Positions 44,041-52,264 of a stretch of 64,000 nt of DNA are shown here, piece after piece. The translations under genes were made by a program, and so were the position numbers. Location of the stretch: NCBI RefSeq assembly GCF_958453765.1, contig NZ_CAUDZA010000002.1, forward strand, positions 62,001-126,000, in the 5' to 3' direction. Below the pieces are notes generated by a model, which was not told where the DNA came from, did no database searches, and saw nothing but the letters and a program-made list of their open reading frames with translations. Origin of the DNA: Phascolarctobacterium_A succinatutens_B (GTDB lineage Bacteria; Bacillota; Negativicutes; Acidaminococcales; Acidaminococcaceae). The number at the start of each line of letters is the position of its first letter. Positions within the stretch are counted from its first letter, which is position 1.

Positions 44041-44280
44041 TTAGGGACGAGCGATAAGGGCGCATCTGCTTCAGAAAGTTTCCTCGACGTACCTCTCTGG
44101 CGACGAACGATAAGGGCGCATCTGCTTCATATAATTTTTTCGACGTACCTCTAGTACGCCTTCAAAAATTATCTTTCGCATCTGCAACCCTTCTCGTCCG
44201 TCTTGTTGATGAAGGAGGAGCATCTGCAACCCTTCTCGCTCGTCTGAGTGGGATTGAGAAAAGGGCGCATCTGCTTTTCT
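44041..44280. repeat. Cluster of long-palindrome repeats, related to 15141-15240
   Basis: GACGAGCGATAAGGGCGCAT and the following TCTGCTTC occur at 44046-44073 and, with one change, at 44102-44129 (56-bp period). A near-complete hairpin spans ~44101-44204, with GACGTAC and AGTACGCC near its tip. A third fragment lies at 44219-44275 (CATCTGCAACCCTTCTCG, then GGGCGCATCTGC). Nothing else is seen between the two genes except an extended -10 for pepT (TGTTATAAT, 44287-44295). Confidence 0.75.
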
Positions 44281-44328
44281 AAATTGTGTTATAATGTAAT
44301 AAGTAGTTTTATGAAAGAAGGCTAAAAA

Positions 44329-45573
44329 ATGTCTATGCAAGAACGTTTGACTGAACGCTTTTTACGTTACGTTGCCGTAACCTCCCAAAGCAAGGAGGGC
44401 TGTGCTGTTGTTCCCAGTACTCCCGGCCAATGGGATATGGCTAAGCTGCTGAAGGAGGATTTGGCTGAGCTTGGTCTTGTAGACCTGGAAATCAGCGAAT
44501 TCTGCGTGCTGACCGGCCGTCTGCCGGCTAACCTGCCTGCAGGCCACGCTCCCGTGCCGAATGTAGGCTGGGTTGCGCACATGGATACCGTTGACGTAAA
44601 CCTTTCTCCCGAGGTACATCCGCAGATTGTGAAAAACTATCAGGGCGGCGATGTACTGCTGAACGCTGAAAAGCAAATCTACATTAAGGTAAGCGAGCAT
44701 CCCGAGCTGAACAAATATATCGGCAGCGACCTTATCACCACCGACGGCACCTCCGTACTGGGCGCAGATAATAAGGCTGCTGTTGCTAACCTGATGGTAG
44801 CACTGGAAACCATCATTAAGGAAAACCGTCCACACGGCGAAATTTATGTAGCCTTTGTTCCGGATGAAGAGGTTGGCCTTTGCGGTTCCAAAAAGATGGA
44901 TTTTAGCAAGTTCCCGGTTGAATTTGCATATACCATTGACTGCTGCGAGTTGGGCGAGGTTGTATACCAGACCTTTAACGCAGGCAGCGCACACATAAAA
45001 ATCAAGGGTGTAACCGCACATCCGATGTCCGCTAAGAACACTTTGGTCAACCCGGCGCTGGTTGCCGTAGATATCATCAACTGCTTCGACAGAATGCAGA
45101 CTCCGGAGCACACCGAGGGCACCGAAGGCTTTATCTGGGTGCAGGCTATTAAATCCAACGCTGCGGAAGCGACTTTGGATATCAAAATCCGCGATCATAA
45201 CAAAAAGATGTATGAAGCACGCAAGGAGTTTATCCGTCATGCTGTGGAATATGTACAGGCCAAGAATCCGAAGGCCGGCATTGAGCTGAACATCACCGAC
45301 GTTTATGGCAACATCGCCGACGCGCTGAACGATGACAACAAAAAATGCGTTGAGTACATTTTCGAGGCTATGAAGGAGCTGGATATCGAGCCGAAGGATA
45401 TCGCTATGCGCGGCGGCACCGATGGTTCCTTTATTTCCACCAAGGGCATCCCTACGCCGAACTATTTCACCGGCGCGCTCAACTTCCACTCCAACTGCGA
45501 GTTTATGCCGATGGTTGCCGTGGAAAAATCCTGCCTGATGACTTTGAAGCTGGTTGAGCTGATTACCAAATAA
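44329..45573 (+). CDS. pepT: Peptidase T (tripeptide aminopeptidase)
   Basis: 414 residues; AAGAAGG precedes the ATG. M20 di-zinc aminopeptidase removing the N-terminal residue of tripeptides in the cytosol. Landmarks: VGWVAHMDTVDVN (metal His/Asp), TTDGTSVLGADNKAAVANLM, PDEEVGLCGSKKMD (catalytic Glu-Glu), TIDCCELGEVVYQTFNAG, and MRGGTDGSFIS. Full length. Follows the AbgT-like transporter gene. Confidence 0.95.
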   Translation: MSMQERLTERFLRYVAVTSQSKEGCAVVPSTPGQWDMAKLLKEDLAELGLVDLEISEFCVLTGRLPANLPAGHAPVPNVGWVAHMDTVDVNLSPEVHPQIVKNYQGGDVLLNAEKQIYIKVSEHPELNKYIGSDLITTDGTSVLGADNKAAVANLMVALETIIKENRPHGEIYVAFVPDEEVGLCGSKKMDFSKFPVEFAYTIDCCELGEVVYQTFNAGSAHIKIKGVTAHPMSAKNTLVNPALVAVDIINCFDRMQTPEHTEGTEGFIWVQAIKSNAAEATLDIKIRDHNKKMYEARKEFIRHAVEYVQAKNPKAGIELNITDVYGNIADALNDDNKKCVEYIFEAMKELDIEPKDIAMRGGTDGSFISTKGIPTPNYFTGALNFHSNCEFMPMVAVEKSCLMTLKLVELITK

Positions 45574-45580
45574 AAAATGC

Positions 45581-45609
45581 TTGACAAATGCGTCGCTTTC
45601 CTGTAAAAT
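45581..45609 (+). promoter_or_regulatory. tRNA-Ala promoter
   Basis: TTGACA (45581-45586), 17 bp, TAAAAT (45604-45609), starting 7 bases after the pepT stop. Confidence 0.88.
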
Positions 45610-45647
45610 CTTACTTGTTTCCGACGCAAATGCGCGCGAAGCCTATT

Positions 45648-45723
45648 GGGGGCGTAGCTCAGCTGGGAGAGCACCTGCCTTGCAAGCAGGGGGTCAGGAG
45701 TTCGATTCTCCTCGTCTCCACCA
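45648..45723 (+). tRNA. tRNA-Ala (anticodon TGC)
   Basis: 76-nt cloverleaf: acceptor GGGGGCG/CGTCTCC, D arm GCTC-AGCTGGGA-GAGC, anticodon arm CCTGC-CTTGCAA-GCAGG, T arm AGGAG-TTCGATT-CTCCT. CCA is encoded at 45721-45723. It stands alone, not in an rRNA operon, with its own promoter and terminator. Confidence 0.98.
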
Positions 45724-45733
45724 ATTGCTAATT

Positions 45734-45764
45734 AGCGGTCTTACTTTGGTAGGACCGCTTTTTT
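45734..45764 (+). terminator. Terminator of tRNA-Ala
   Basis: 11-bp stem (45734-45744 and 45749-45759) with a T-run of six to seven. Confidence 0.92.
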
Positions 45765-45819
45765 GTGCGCAAAAAAAGACGCCCATGCATATGAGCGTCT
45801 GCGTAAATTGTTTAATGGC

Positions 45820-46380
45820 TCAGCAGCCTTCGTTTTCCTCCCATTCCTCGCTGTTTTCGTTGATGTACCATTTGCCGTTGATATAGATATTTTCTTCGAT
45901 AGTACGCGGGCCCCAGATAACGCTGCCTTCCGGGCCATAGTCCTCGCCATCGTCGGGGCAGGTGTCGTCATAGGTGATAAGGGGAACGTAATCATCGGCG
46001 CTGTCTGCTTCTATATTATTTGCTTTATTGTATTGCTGCTGTTCTTCCTCCTGCGGATGCAGCATCCTGTTGTATTTGTACAAAAGCTTTGCGGCATAGA
46101 CAACGGCAGCAAGCAATACTCCCTCCTTCGGCAGTCCACAGAGAACTAAAATAAAAGCAAGAACGGATAAAACTACGCTGTGGAAGAAGCTTTCTTGTTC
46201 ATCCAGCTCTTTCATTTTATGTAAAAGATAAATAATCAGCAGTGTTATGGGCAGCAGCACAAGAAAATAGCCCAATGATGTATGCGTAAAAATTAAAATA
46301 ACGAGCGTTAAAAGGAGCATTAAAGCTATAAGGGCAATTACCTTTTTTATGTTACTGCAAAGGCGTTCGATAAAATTCAT
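45820..46380 (-). CDS. Small membrane protein of unknown function with acidic tail
   Basis: 186 residues from the ATG at 46380, 7 bases after GAGGT; a GTG at 46389 would add three residues. Residues ~15-55 and ~68-95 contain three or four hydrophobic helices. The C-terminal ~75 residues are soluble and very acidic (EEEQQQ, DDTCPDDGEDYGPEGS, ENSEEWEENEGC) and include NIYINGKWYINE. No family recognised. Single gene facing the tRNA. Confidence 0.75.
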   Translation of the reverse strand: MNFIERLCSNIKKVIALIALMLLLTLVILIFTHTSLGYFLVLLPITLLIIYLLHKMKELDEQESFFHSVVLSVLAFILVLCGLPKEGVLLAAVVYAAKLLYKYNRMLHPQEEEQQQYNKANNIEADSADDYVPLITYDDTCPDDGEDYGPEGSVIWGPRTIEENIYINGKWYINENSEEWEENEGC

Positions 46381-46461
46381 GGCTCGCACCTCACTTTTAT
46401 CTACATTATAGCATGTCTGAAAATTTCCGGTAAAAAATCTAAAAAAATCTGCAAAAATGGC

Positions 46462-46500
46462 TTGAATATGCTCTTTAAATGTGATATAGTATACACTATA
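46462..46500 (+). promoter_or_regulatory. ppsA promoter with palindromic operator on the -10
   Basis: TTGAAT (46462-46467), 17 bp, TATAGT (46485-46490). The imperfect palindrome ATAGTATACACTAT (46486-46499) covers the -10; its first 12 bases recur in reverse upstream of the malic enzyme gene (29228-29239). Confidence 0.7.
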
Positions 46501-46551
46501 TTAAGGGTTTCCCCAGAAAAAAGTATAGTATTTTAAAAGGAGCAAATTATT

Positions 46552-48927
46552 ATGGAGAAAGAAAAAGCATTCCTGCTGTGGTTTGACCAGCTGGAGAGAA
46601 AAGACGTAGCAATCGCCGGTGGTAAGTCTTCTTCCTTGGGCGAGCTGACCTCTCACGTTGATGTACCTGTACCGTATGGCTTTGCAACTACTGCTTGCGC
46701 TTACAGATACTTCTTCGAAAAGACCGGTCTGTACGAGAAAATCAAAAACTTAATTGCCGGTCTGGACGTAGACAACAGCGCTCAGCTGCGCGAGGTTTGC
46801 GCTAAGGTCCGCCAGGCAATTATGGACGAAGAAATGCCGCAGGATCTGCAGGACCTGATTGCCCAAGCTTACAAAGAGCTGGGTGAAAAGGTTGGCCAGG
46901 CTGATCCGTTCGTTGCTGTTCGCAGCAGCGCTACCGCAGAGGATTTGCCGGATGCAAGCTTTGCAGGCCAGCAGGACACCTACCTGAACGTAAAGGGTGC
47001 AGAAACCATCGTTGCTAAGGTTAAGGAATGCTATGCTTCCTGCTTTACCGACCGTGCGGTTTACTACCGTGAAAAACAAGGCTTTGATCATCTGGATGTA
47101 GCACTGAGCGCTGCAGTACAGATGATGGTATTCTCCAAGGCTGCAGGCGTTATGTTCACTGTTAACGTTGCTACCGGCGACGACAAGAACATCCTCATCG
47201 AAGGCGCATGGGGCTTGGGCGAATATGTTGTTCAAGGCACCGTAACTCCGGATAACTATACTGTAAATAAAGCTACCTGCGAGATTGTTGAAAAGAACGT
47301 TAACGCGCAGGACATTAAGCTGATCCGCAAAGCTGACGGCGACTGCGAAGAAGTTGTTGTACCGCTGGATGAGCAAAACGAGCAGAAGCTGACTGATGAG
47401 CAAATCAAACAATTGGCTGAATGCGCTAAGAAAATTGAAGCACACTATGGCTGCTACATGGACATGGAATGGGGCGTTGACGAGCGCGATAACAAGGTTT
47501 ACATCCTGCAAGCCCGTCCTGAAACCGTATGGAGCCGTCGTAACAAAGAAAATGGTGCACCGAAAGAGGAGAAGAAAGTGACTACTGATCGCAAAGTTAT
47601 CGTTAAAGGCTTGCCTGCCAGCCCTGGTAATGTAGCAGGCCGCGTACATGTAATTTTGGATCCGTCCCATATCGACGAATTCAAGGAAGGCGAAATCCTC
47701 GTAACCGAAATGACCGCTCCTGACTGGGTACCGGCTATGAAGAAAGCGAAAGCAATCGTAACCGATAGCGGCGGAATGACCTGCCATGCTTCTATCGTAT
47801 CCCGCGAGCTGGGCATTCCCTGTATCGTAGGTACCAAGAGCCGTGGCGAAGCTGCTACCACCACCATTCCCGATGGCATTGACGTAACCATTGATGCTAC
47901 TCATGGTGTAGTTTACGAAGGCATTATCGAAGAGCCGAAGGCTGAACAACCGGCACAACAAGTAGTTGCTGCTGCTGAATACTTCCCGCCGACCGGCACC
48001 AAGATTTATATGAACCTGGGCGATCCTGAGCTGGCTGAAAAATATGCTACTCTGCCTTGCGACGGCATCGGCCTGATGCGCGAAGAGTTCATCTGGACCA
48101 CCTATATCCATGAACATCCGCTGTATCTGATTAAAATCGGTCAACCGGAAAAGGTTGTAGACCAACTGGCTGAAGGCATCCGCCAAGTTTGCCAGGCTAT
48201 GGCTCCGAGACCGGTAACCATGCGCTTCTCCGACTTCAAGTCCAGCGAATACCGCGACCTGAAGGGCGGCGACGAATTCGAGCCGAACGAGCCTTCTGCT
48301 CTGCTGGGCTGGCGCGGTGCTTCCCGTTACTATGATCCTAAATATATCGAAGCATTCAAGCTCGAATGCATGGCTGTTCGCAAGGTTCGCGAAGAGTTCG
48401 GTCTGAAGAACCTGAACGTTATGATTCCGTTCTGCCGTAACGTAGAGGAATGCGAAAAGGTTACCAAGATTATGGCTGACTGCGGTCTGTCCCGTGGTAA
48501 AGACTTCAAGGTTTGGCTGATGGCTGAGATTCCGTCCAACATCATCCTGGCTGACCAGTTCAACAAGTTTGTCGATGGCTACTCCATCGGTTCCAATGAC
48601 CTGACCATGCTGGTTCTGGGCTGCGACCGTGATAACGATACTGTTTCCCATATCTATGACGAACGTAACCTGGCTGTACGCCGTGCAATCCGTCACCTGA
48701 TCGAGGTTGCTCATAAGGATGGCAAGACCGTTTCTATCTGCGGTCAGGCTCCGAGCGTATATCCTGAGTTCTGCGAGTTCCTCATTAAGAGCGGTATCGA
48801 CAGCATGTCCGTTAACCCGGATACTGTTAAGTTCACTAAGAAGCTGGCTGCTCAAATCGAGCAACGCATCATGATGGATGCTCTGACTGGCAAAGGCCGT
48901 CAAGAGGTTGAGGACCTGAACTGGTAA
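46552..48927 (+). CDS. ppsA: Phosphoenolpyruvate synthase (pyruvate, water dikinase)
   Basis: 791 residues; AAAAGGAGC precedes the ATG. Converts pyruvate + ATP + water to PEP, AMP and phosphate, the entry to gluconeogenesis. N-terminal ATP-grasp-like domain (GGKSSSLGELTSH, VAVRSSATAEDLPDASFAGQ), swivelling phosphohistidine domain (TDSGGMTCHASIVSRELG), and C-terminal PEP-utilising TIM barrel (IGLMREEF, SIGSNDLTMLVLGCDRD, GIDSMSVNPDTV). In an organism living on organic or amino acids this is the key gluconeogenic step; it may be co-regulated with malic enzyme. Confidence 0.96.
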   Translation: MEKEKAFLLWFDQLERKDVAIAGGKSSSLGELTSHVDVPVPYGFATTACAYRYFFEKTGLYEKIKNLIAGLDVDNSAQLREVCAKVRQAIMDEEMPQDLQDLIAQAYKELGEKVGQADPFVAVRSSATAEDLPDASFAGQQDTYLNVKGAETIVAKVKECYASCFTDRAVYYREKQGFDHLDVALSAAVQMMVFSKAAGVMFTVNVATGDDKNILIEGAWGLGEYVVQGTVTPDNYTVNKATCEIVEKNVNAQDIKLIRKADGDCEEVVVPLDEQNEQKLTDEQIKQLAECAKKIEAHYGCYMDMEWGVDERDNKVYILQARPETVWSRRNKENGAPKEEKKVTTDRKVIVKGLPASPGNVAGRVHVILDPSHIDEFKEGEILVTEMTAPDWVPAMKKAKAIVTDSGGMTCHASIVSRELGIPCIVGTKSRGEAATTTIPDGIDVTIDATHGVVYEGIIEEPKAEQPAQQVVAAAEYFPPTGTKIYMNLGDPELAEKYATLPCDGIGLMREEFIWTTYIHEHPLYLIKIGQPEKVVDQLAEGIRQVCQAMAPRPVTMRFSDFKSSEYRDLKGGDEFEPNEPSALLGWRGASRYYDPKYIEAFKLECMAVRKVREEFGLKNLNVMIPFCRNVEECEKVTKIMADCGLSRGKDFKVWLMAEIPSNIILADQFNKFVDGYSIGSNDLTMLVLGCDRDNDTVSHIYDERNLAVRRAIRHLIEVAHKDGKTVSICGQAPSVYPEFCEFLIKSGIDSMSVNPDTVKFTKKLAAQIEQRIMMDALTGKGRQEVEDLNW

Positions 48928-49013
48928 GAGGCAATTAAAGACTTTCAGCTCTTTGGCTAAGCGCATTGGCTTTATCTGGAAGCAGAAAAAGTAAATATGC
49001 AGTGAAGAGTTTT

Positions 49014-49070
49014 AGGACTCCTGTATTGTAGTACAAATTACAATGCAGGGGTCCTATTTGCTTTTTTTCT
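49014..49070 (+). terminator. Terminator of ppsA
   Basis: 16-bp stem with G-U pairs (49014-49029 and 49040-49055), then ATTTGC and a run of seven T. Confidence 0.82.
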
Positions 49071-49092
49071 TAAAATTTTTAAGGAGGTAATT

Positions 49093-49542
49093 ATGTTTGC
49101 TGTTATTTTTGTTCTCGGTTTGCTTTATCACACTTATACTGATATGAAATCTATGCTGCTTTATGACAAGGTAACATTAATTTTAGCGGCAGTTGGCTTA
49201 GTACGCGCGTGGTATGAGGGGCAGCTTTTTGATGCTGCTTACGGAGCTGGAATTATTTTGGCAATAATGTTGGTGCTGTATTTTGCCAGTCGCGGAGGTA
49301 TGGGCGAGGGTGATGTCAAGTTAGCGCCTGTGTTGGGAATCTGGCTTGGCTTAGAGCAGGGACTATTGTGTTTGCTGCTCGCCTTTGTCAGCGGTGGTGT
49401 TGTAGGGGCATTATTGTTGCTGTGCAGGCGTGGGAAGCTGAAACAGGCGATTCCCTTCGGACCGTTTTTGTGCGCAGCAGCGGTTGCTGCGTATTTTTGT
49501 GGTAAAGAAATCATTACATGGTATTGGAGGATGTTCTTATGA
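49093..49542 (+). CDS. Prepilin peptidase (A24 family, short form)
   Basis: 149 residues; AAGGAGGTAATT precedes the ATG. Membrane aspartyl protease domain that cleaves type IV prepilins/pseudopilins: first Asp in YTDMKS, second in GGMGEGDVKLAPVLG. The N-terminal methylase domain and its zinc cysteines are absent, as in TadV/CpaA-like short enzymes. Last 4 bases overlap the PilM/N-like gene, so the three genes form one unit. Confidence 0.88.
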   Translation: MFAVIFVLGLLYHTYTDMKSMLLYDKVTLILAAVGLVRAWYEGQLFDAAYGAGIILAIMLVLYFASRGGMGEGDVKLAPVLGIWLGLEQGLLCLLLAFVSGGVVGALLLLCRRGKLKQAIPFGPFLCAAAVAAYFCGKEIITWYWRMFL

Positions 49543-50654
49543 TGAAGCATGAAAAAAGTATTAGTGTTAAAGAGCTGTTTGAGTCTGTATTGTGCGCTTT
49601 GCGCTGCCGTTGGCGCCGTAAGCAGGTGCTTTTGCTGTTGTCACTGCAAACGGGGCAGGTGGCGTATTGGCAGAATGGAGAACGCAGCTGGCAGGAGCAG
49701 CTTGATGAAGAGTGCCTGACAAATAAGCAAAGACTTGCCGATAATTTACGTGAACTGCTTTTAAAGCGTGAGGTGGAGGAAGGAGCAGCCGTTTTGCTGT
49801 TGCCTGCAACAGCGACGATGTACTCCGAACAGCTGCTTTTGCCTTTAATGCGGCGGCGTGAACTGCAGGTTGCACTGCAATGGGAGGTACAGCAGAGCGT
49901 TCCTTGGATGCATGAAGACTATACTTACAGCTTTGAAGCACATGTTATCGGTGAAGCAGATGAACAGCAATATCAGGTGATGTTTGCAGCCTTACAGAAT
50001 GCGTCGCGTGCTGAACTGGAGCAGCTGTGCAGAAGTTTAATGCTGAAGCTGCAGGGGATTTTGTTAGGCAGTAAAACGATTGATGAAGCAGCAGATAAAT
50101 GGTTTGCCGGGAAGTCTCTTCCATCAATATACAGGCAGAAGCAGAGGCGCTTACAGGGGATAGCGGCCACTTTTGGCCGTTATCTGACAAAAGCAGGCTG
50201 TGCAGCTTTAGGGTTAGCGATTTTGGCTTATGCCAGTGCCTGGGGAGGCTGTTATCTGGCGCAGCGCGATTTGCAGGAGGTAGAGCAGCAATTAGAGCAG
50301 TATGCGGAGTGGGAACAGCGTATGCAGGAAAGCGAGGTTGTTGAGCGTAACTGTCAGCGTTTGGAAAAGCTGTTGGCTGCAGTATCTAAACCATCGAAAG
50401 AGGCAGGTGGTGAGGTTGAGCACATCTGCCGCCAGATGATGCCAGGCTGTTGGCTGACACTGCTAGAATACAACGGCAGTAAAAAACCTTTAGTGCTGCA
50501 AGGACAGGCGGTGGATAATTTGGCCTTGGAAAGTTTTGTGGAGCAGCTGCAAAAATGTGGAAATTACAGCAGAGTAGAGCTTCTGCAATCGCAGCATCAG
50601 GGTAACGTTCTTGTTTATAAACTGCAGTTGCAGATGAAGGAGGGCAAGCAATGA
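49539..50654 (+). CDS. PilM/PilN-like type IV pilus assembly protein (degenerate fusion)
   Basis: 371 residues from the ATG at 49539, after GGAGGATG. Residues ~1-190 resemble a shortened PilM/GspL actin-like cytoplasmic domain (LLLLSLQTGQVAYW, LLLPATATMYSEQLLLP). A single membrane helix follows at ~215-235, then a coiled coil and a periplasmic PilN-like domain (LQGQAVDNLALESFVEQLQ). In standard systems these are two proteins; the GspL-type fusion is a known alternative. Very Gln/Leu-rich. No pilB, pilC or pilQ is adjacent. Confidence 0.65.
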   Translation: MMKHEKSISVKELFESVLCALRCRWRRKQVLLLLSLQTGQVAYWQNGERSWQEQLDEECLTNKQRLADNLRELLLKREVEEGAAVLLLPATATMYSEQLLLPLMRRRELQVALQWEVQQSVPWMHEDYTYSFEAHVIGEADEQQYQVMFAALQNASRAELEQLCRSLMLKLQGILLGSKTIDEAADKWFAGKSLPSIYRQKQRRLQGIAATFGRYLTKAGCAALGLAILAYASAWGGCYLAQRDLQEVEQQLEQYAEWEQRMQESEVVERNCQRLEKLLAAVSKPSKEAGGEVEHICRQMMPGCWLTLLEYNGSKKPLVLQGQAVDNLALESFVEQLQKCGNYSRVELLQSQHQGNVLVYKLQLQMKEGKQ

Positions 50655-51178
50655 AAGCAGGAGAAAAAACAATTAATCTGCTTGCCTGTATAGCGTTGGT
50701 GTTGTCTACAGGCTTTGGAGTAAAGGCATTAGAGCTTTGGAATGAAAGACAACTGGCGGTAGAACAGACACAGAAGCTGCAGGGGCAACTGACACAGCAG
50801 ATTCGTTTTGCTGATGAACACAGTGATTATAAGACATATAAAATCAAGCTATTGGATAAGCAAAAGAAATTAGAGCAGCAGGTAGAGCATAATTTGAACT
50901 TAAACAACATCCTGCAGCGCCTGCAAAAGCAGGCACAAGCGCAAAGCATTCAACTGAGTAGCATGCAACTGGAGGGCCAGCCTATGCCTTTGCAACATGG
51001 TCTGCAGCTGCAGACAGTGAAAATAAGTGCTGTCGGTGATTTTTATTCCCTGCTGCGTTGGCTGCGGCAGGTAGAACGCGACGGTTGCAAAGTTAAAGAG
51101 CTGCGCTTGCATAGCGATATGCAGGCAAAAGAAGTGCTGAAAATGGACATCTCACTGGAATTTCATACTGAAAACTGA
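50651..51178 (+). CDS. PilO/GspM-like inner-membrane protein
   Basis: 175 residues, ATG overlapping the previous stop by 4 bases. One N-terminal membrane helix (residues ~8-25), a Gln-rich coiled coil (residues ~35-85), and a ferredoxin-like C-terminal domain (LQTVKISAVGDFYSLLRWLRQVE), the standard PilO layout. With the previous gene it would form the PilN-PilO periplasmic alignment complex. Assigned from topology and position more than sequence. Confidence 0.62.
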   Translation: MKAGEKTINLLACIALVLSTGFGVKALELWNERQLAVEQTQKLQGQLTQQIRFADEHSDYKTYKIKLLDKQKKLEQQVEHNLNLNNILQRLQKQAQAQSIQLSSMQLEGQPMPLQHGLQLQTVKISAVGDFYSLLRWLRQVERDGCKVKELRLHSDMQAKEVLKMDISLEFHTEN

Positions 51179-51187
51179 TTCGCCCAA

Positions 51188-51268
51188 TTAGCCTACGCTA
51201 ATTTTATCTTGACAAAACCACCATCTTATAAGATAATGGCATAGTAAAGTTAGACTAGGCTAATTTAA
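51188..51268 (+). promoter_or_regulatory. Promoter with DtxR/IdeR-like iron boxes for the ABC importer
   Basis: TTGACA (51209-51214), 17 bp, GATAAT (51232-51237). TTAGACTAGGCTAATTTAA (51250-51268) matches the DtxR/IdeR consensus TWAGGTTAGSCTAACCTWA at 15 of 19 positions, and TTAGCCTACGCTAATTTTA (51188-51206) at 14 of 19. A perfect palindrome ATCTTATAAGAT (51223-51234) covers the spacer/-10. Iron-dependent repression is likely. Confidence 0.65.
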
Positions 51269-51310
51269 TTCTAAAGATAGCACTGGCTAATATTGTAAAG
51301 GGAGTTGCGT

Positions 51311-52264
51311 ATGAAAAAATATATCTTACTCGTATTTGTCGTAATCATAGCCCTGGCAGGCTACTTCCTGCTGGCAAGAGGCCAGCACAAGCTCGCAGCC
51401 AACGCCGCCGTCAGCGTAACCGACAGCACCGGCGCCAAGGTTCACATCCCCACGGAGCCCAAAAGAATCGTCTTTCTCAATGCCTCCAATCTGGAAATCT
51501 TCACCTCCATCGGCGGCAAGGCCGTCGGCAGACCTACCAGCACTTCATATCCCGACGACATCAAGGAAAGCATTAAGGACATCCCCGAAGTAGGCATGAT
51601 CCACGCGCCCAATCTGGAAAAAATCATGAGCCTGAAGCCTGACCTGGTTGTAGGTACGAACGTACCCTTCCACGTAATGCTGCGCAAGCCTCTGGAAATG
51701 GCCGGCGTGCCGCTTTACCTGAACATGATAAACTCCTATGAGGACGTGCTGAAAAGCATAGACGACTTTGGCCGCTTTGCCGGCAGAGAAAAGGAAGCTG
51801 CCGCCAAGCGTGCGCAGATAGAAAAGGAATATGCCGCACTGACGCAGGACGTACAGAAGGGCAGGGGACCGAAGGTGCTGATCATCTTCGGCTCGCCAGA
51901 CAGCTTCAATATGTCCACCAAAAAGAGCTTCGGCGGTGATCTGGCAGAGCGTTTGGGCGCCGTAAACATTGCGGACAAGGCCGAGAACGTGAAGGACAGC
52001 AGCTACATTCCGCTGAGCATGGAATTCGTAGCCAAGGAAAACCCCGACATCGTGATGCTGATTACCATGGGCGGCAGCAAGGAGATTCTGGAAAAGCTGC
52101 GCGCCAATATGCGTGAAAACGCCATTTGGCATGACGTGAACGCCGTGAAGAATAACCGTGTGTACCAGCTGCCGCCTAGCCTGTTTACCGTTAACCCCGG
52201 CACGCACACCATCGACGCGATGAAGATTATGAAAGAATATATCTATGGAGAGGGCAAGCAATGA
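51311..52264 (+). CDS. Iron/cobalamin-type ABC transporter substrate-binding protein
   Basis: 317 residues from the ATG at 51311, 6 bases after GGGAG. N-terminal signal anchor (residues 2-24) without a lipobox cysteine, so it is probably tethered by a membrane helix or released. Type III periplasmic binding protein fold: VTDSTGAKVHIPTEPKRIVF, VGMIHAPNLEKIMSLKPDLV, GRFAGREKEA and the late VYQLPPSLFTVNPGTH. Siderophore, haem or B12 are possible ligands. First gene of a three-gene importer; overlaps the permease by 4 bases. Confidence 0.9.
   Translation: MKKYILLVFVVIIALAGYFLLARGQHKLAANAAVSVTDSTGAKVHIPTEPKRIVFLNASNLEIFTSIGGKAVGRPTSTSYPDDIKESIKDIPEVGMIHAPNLEKIMSLKPDLVVGTNVPFHVMLRKPLEMAGVPLYLNMINSYEDVLKSIDDFGRFAGREKEAAAKRAQIEKEYAALTQDVQKGRGPKVLIIFGSPDSFNMSTKKSFGGDLAERLGAVNIADKAENVKDSSYIPLSMEFVAKENPDIVMLITMGGSKEILEKLRANMRENAIWHDVNAVKNNRVYQLPPSLFTVNPGTHTIDAMKIMKEYIYGEGKQ

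Noticed and set aside
46750..48966. 738-codon minus-strand frame inside ppsA
   Set aside because: Shadow of the conserved ppsA gene; long antisense frames also cover argH, pepT and malic enzyme and reflect codon bias.
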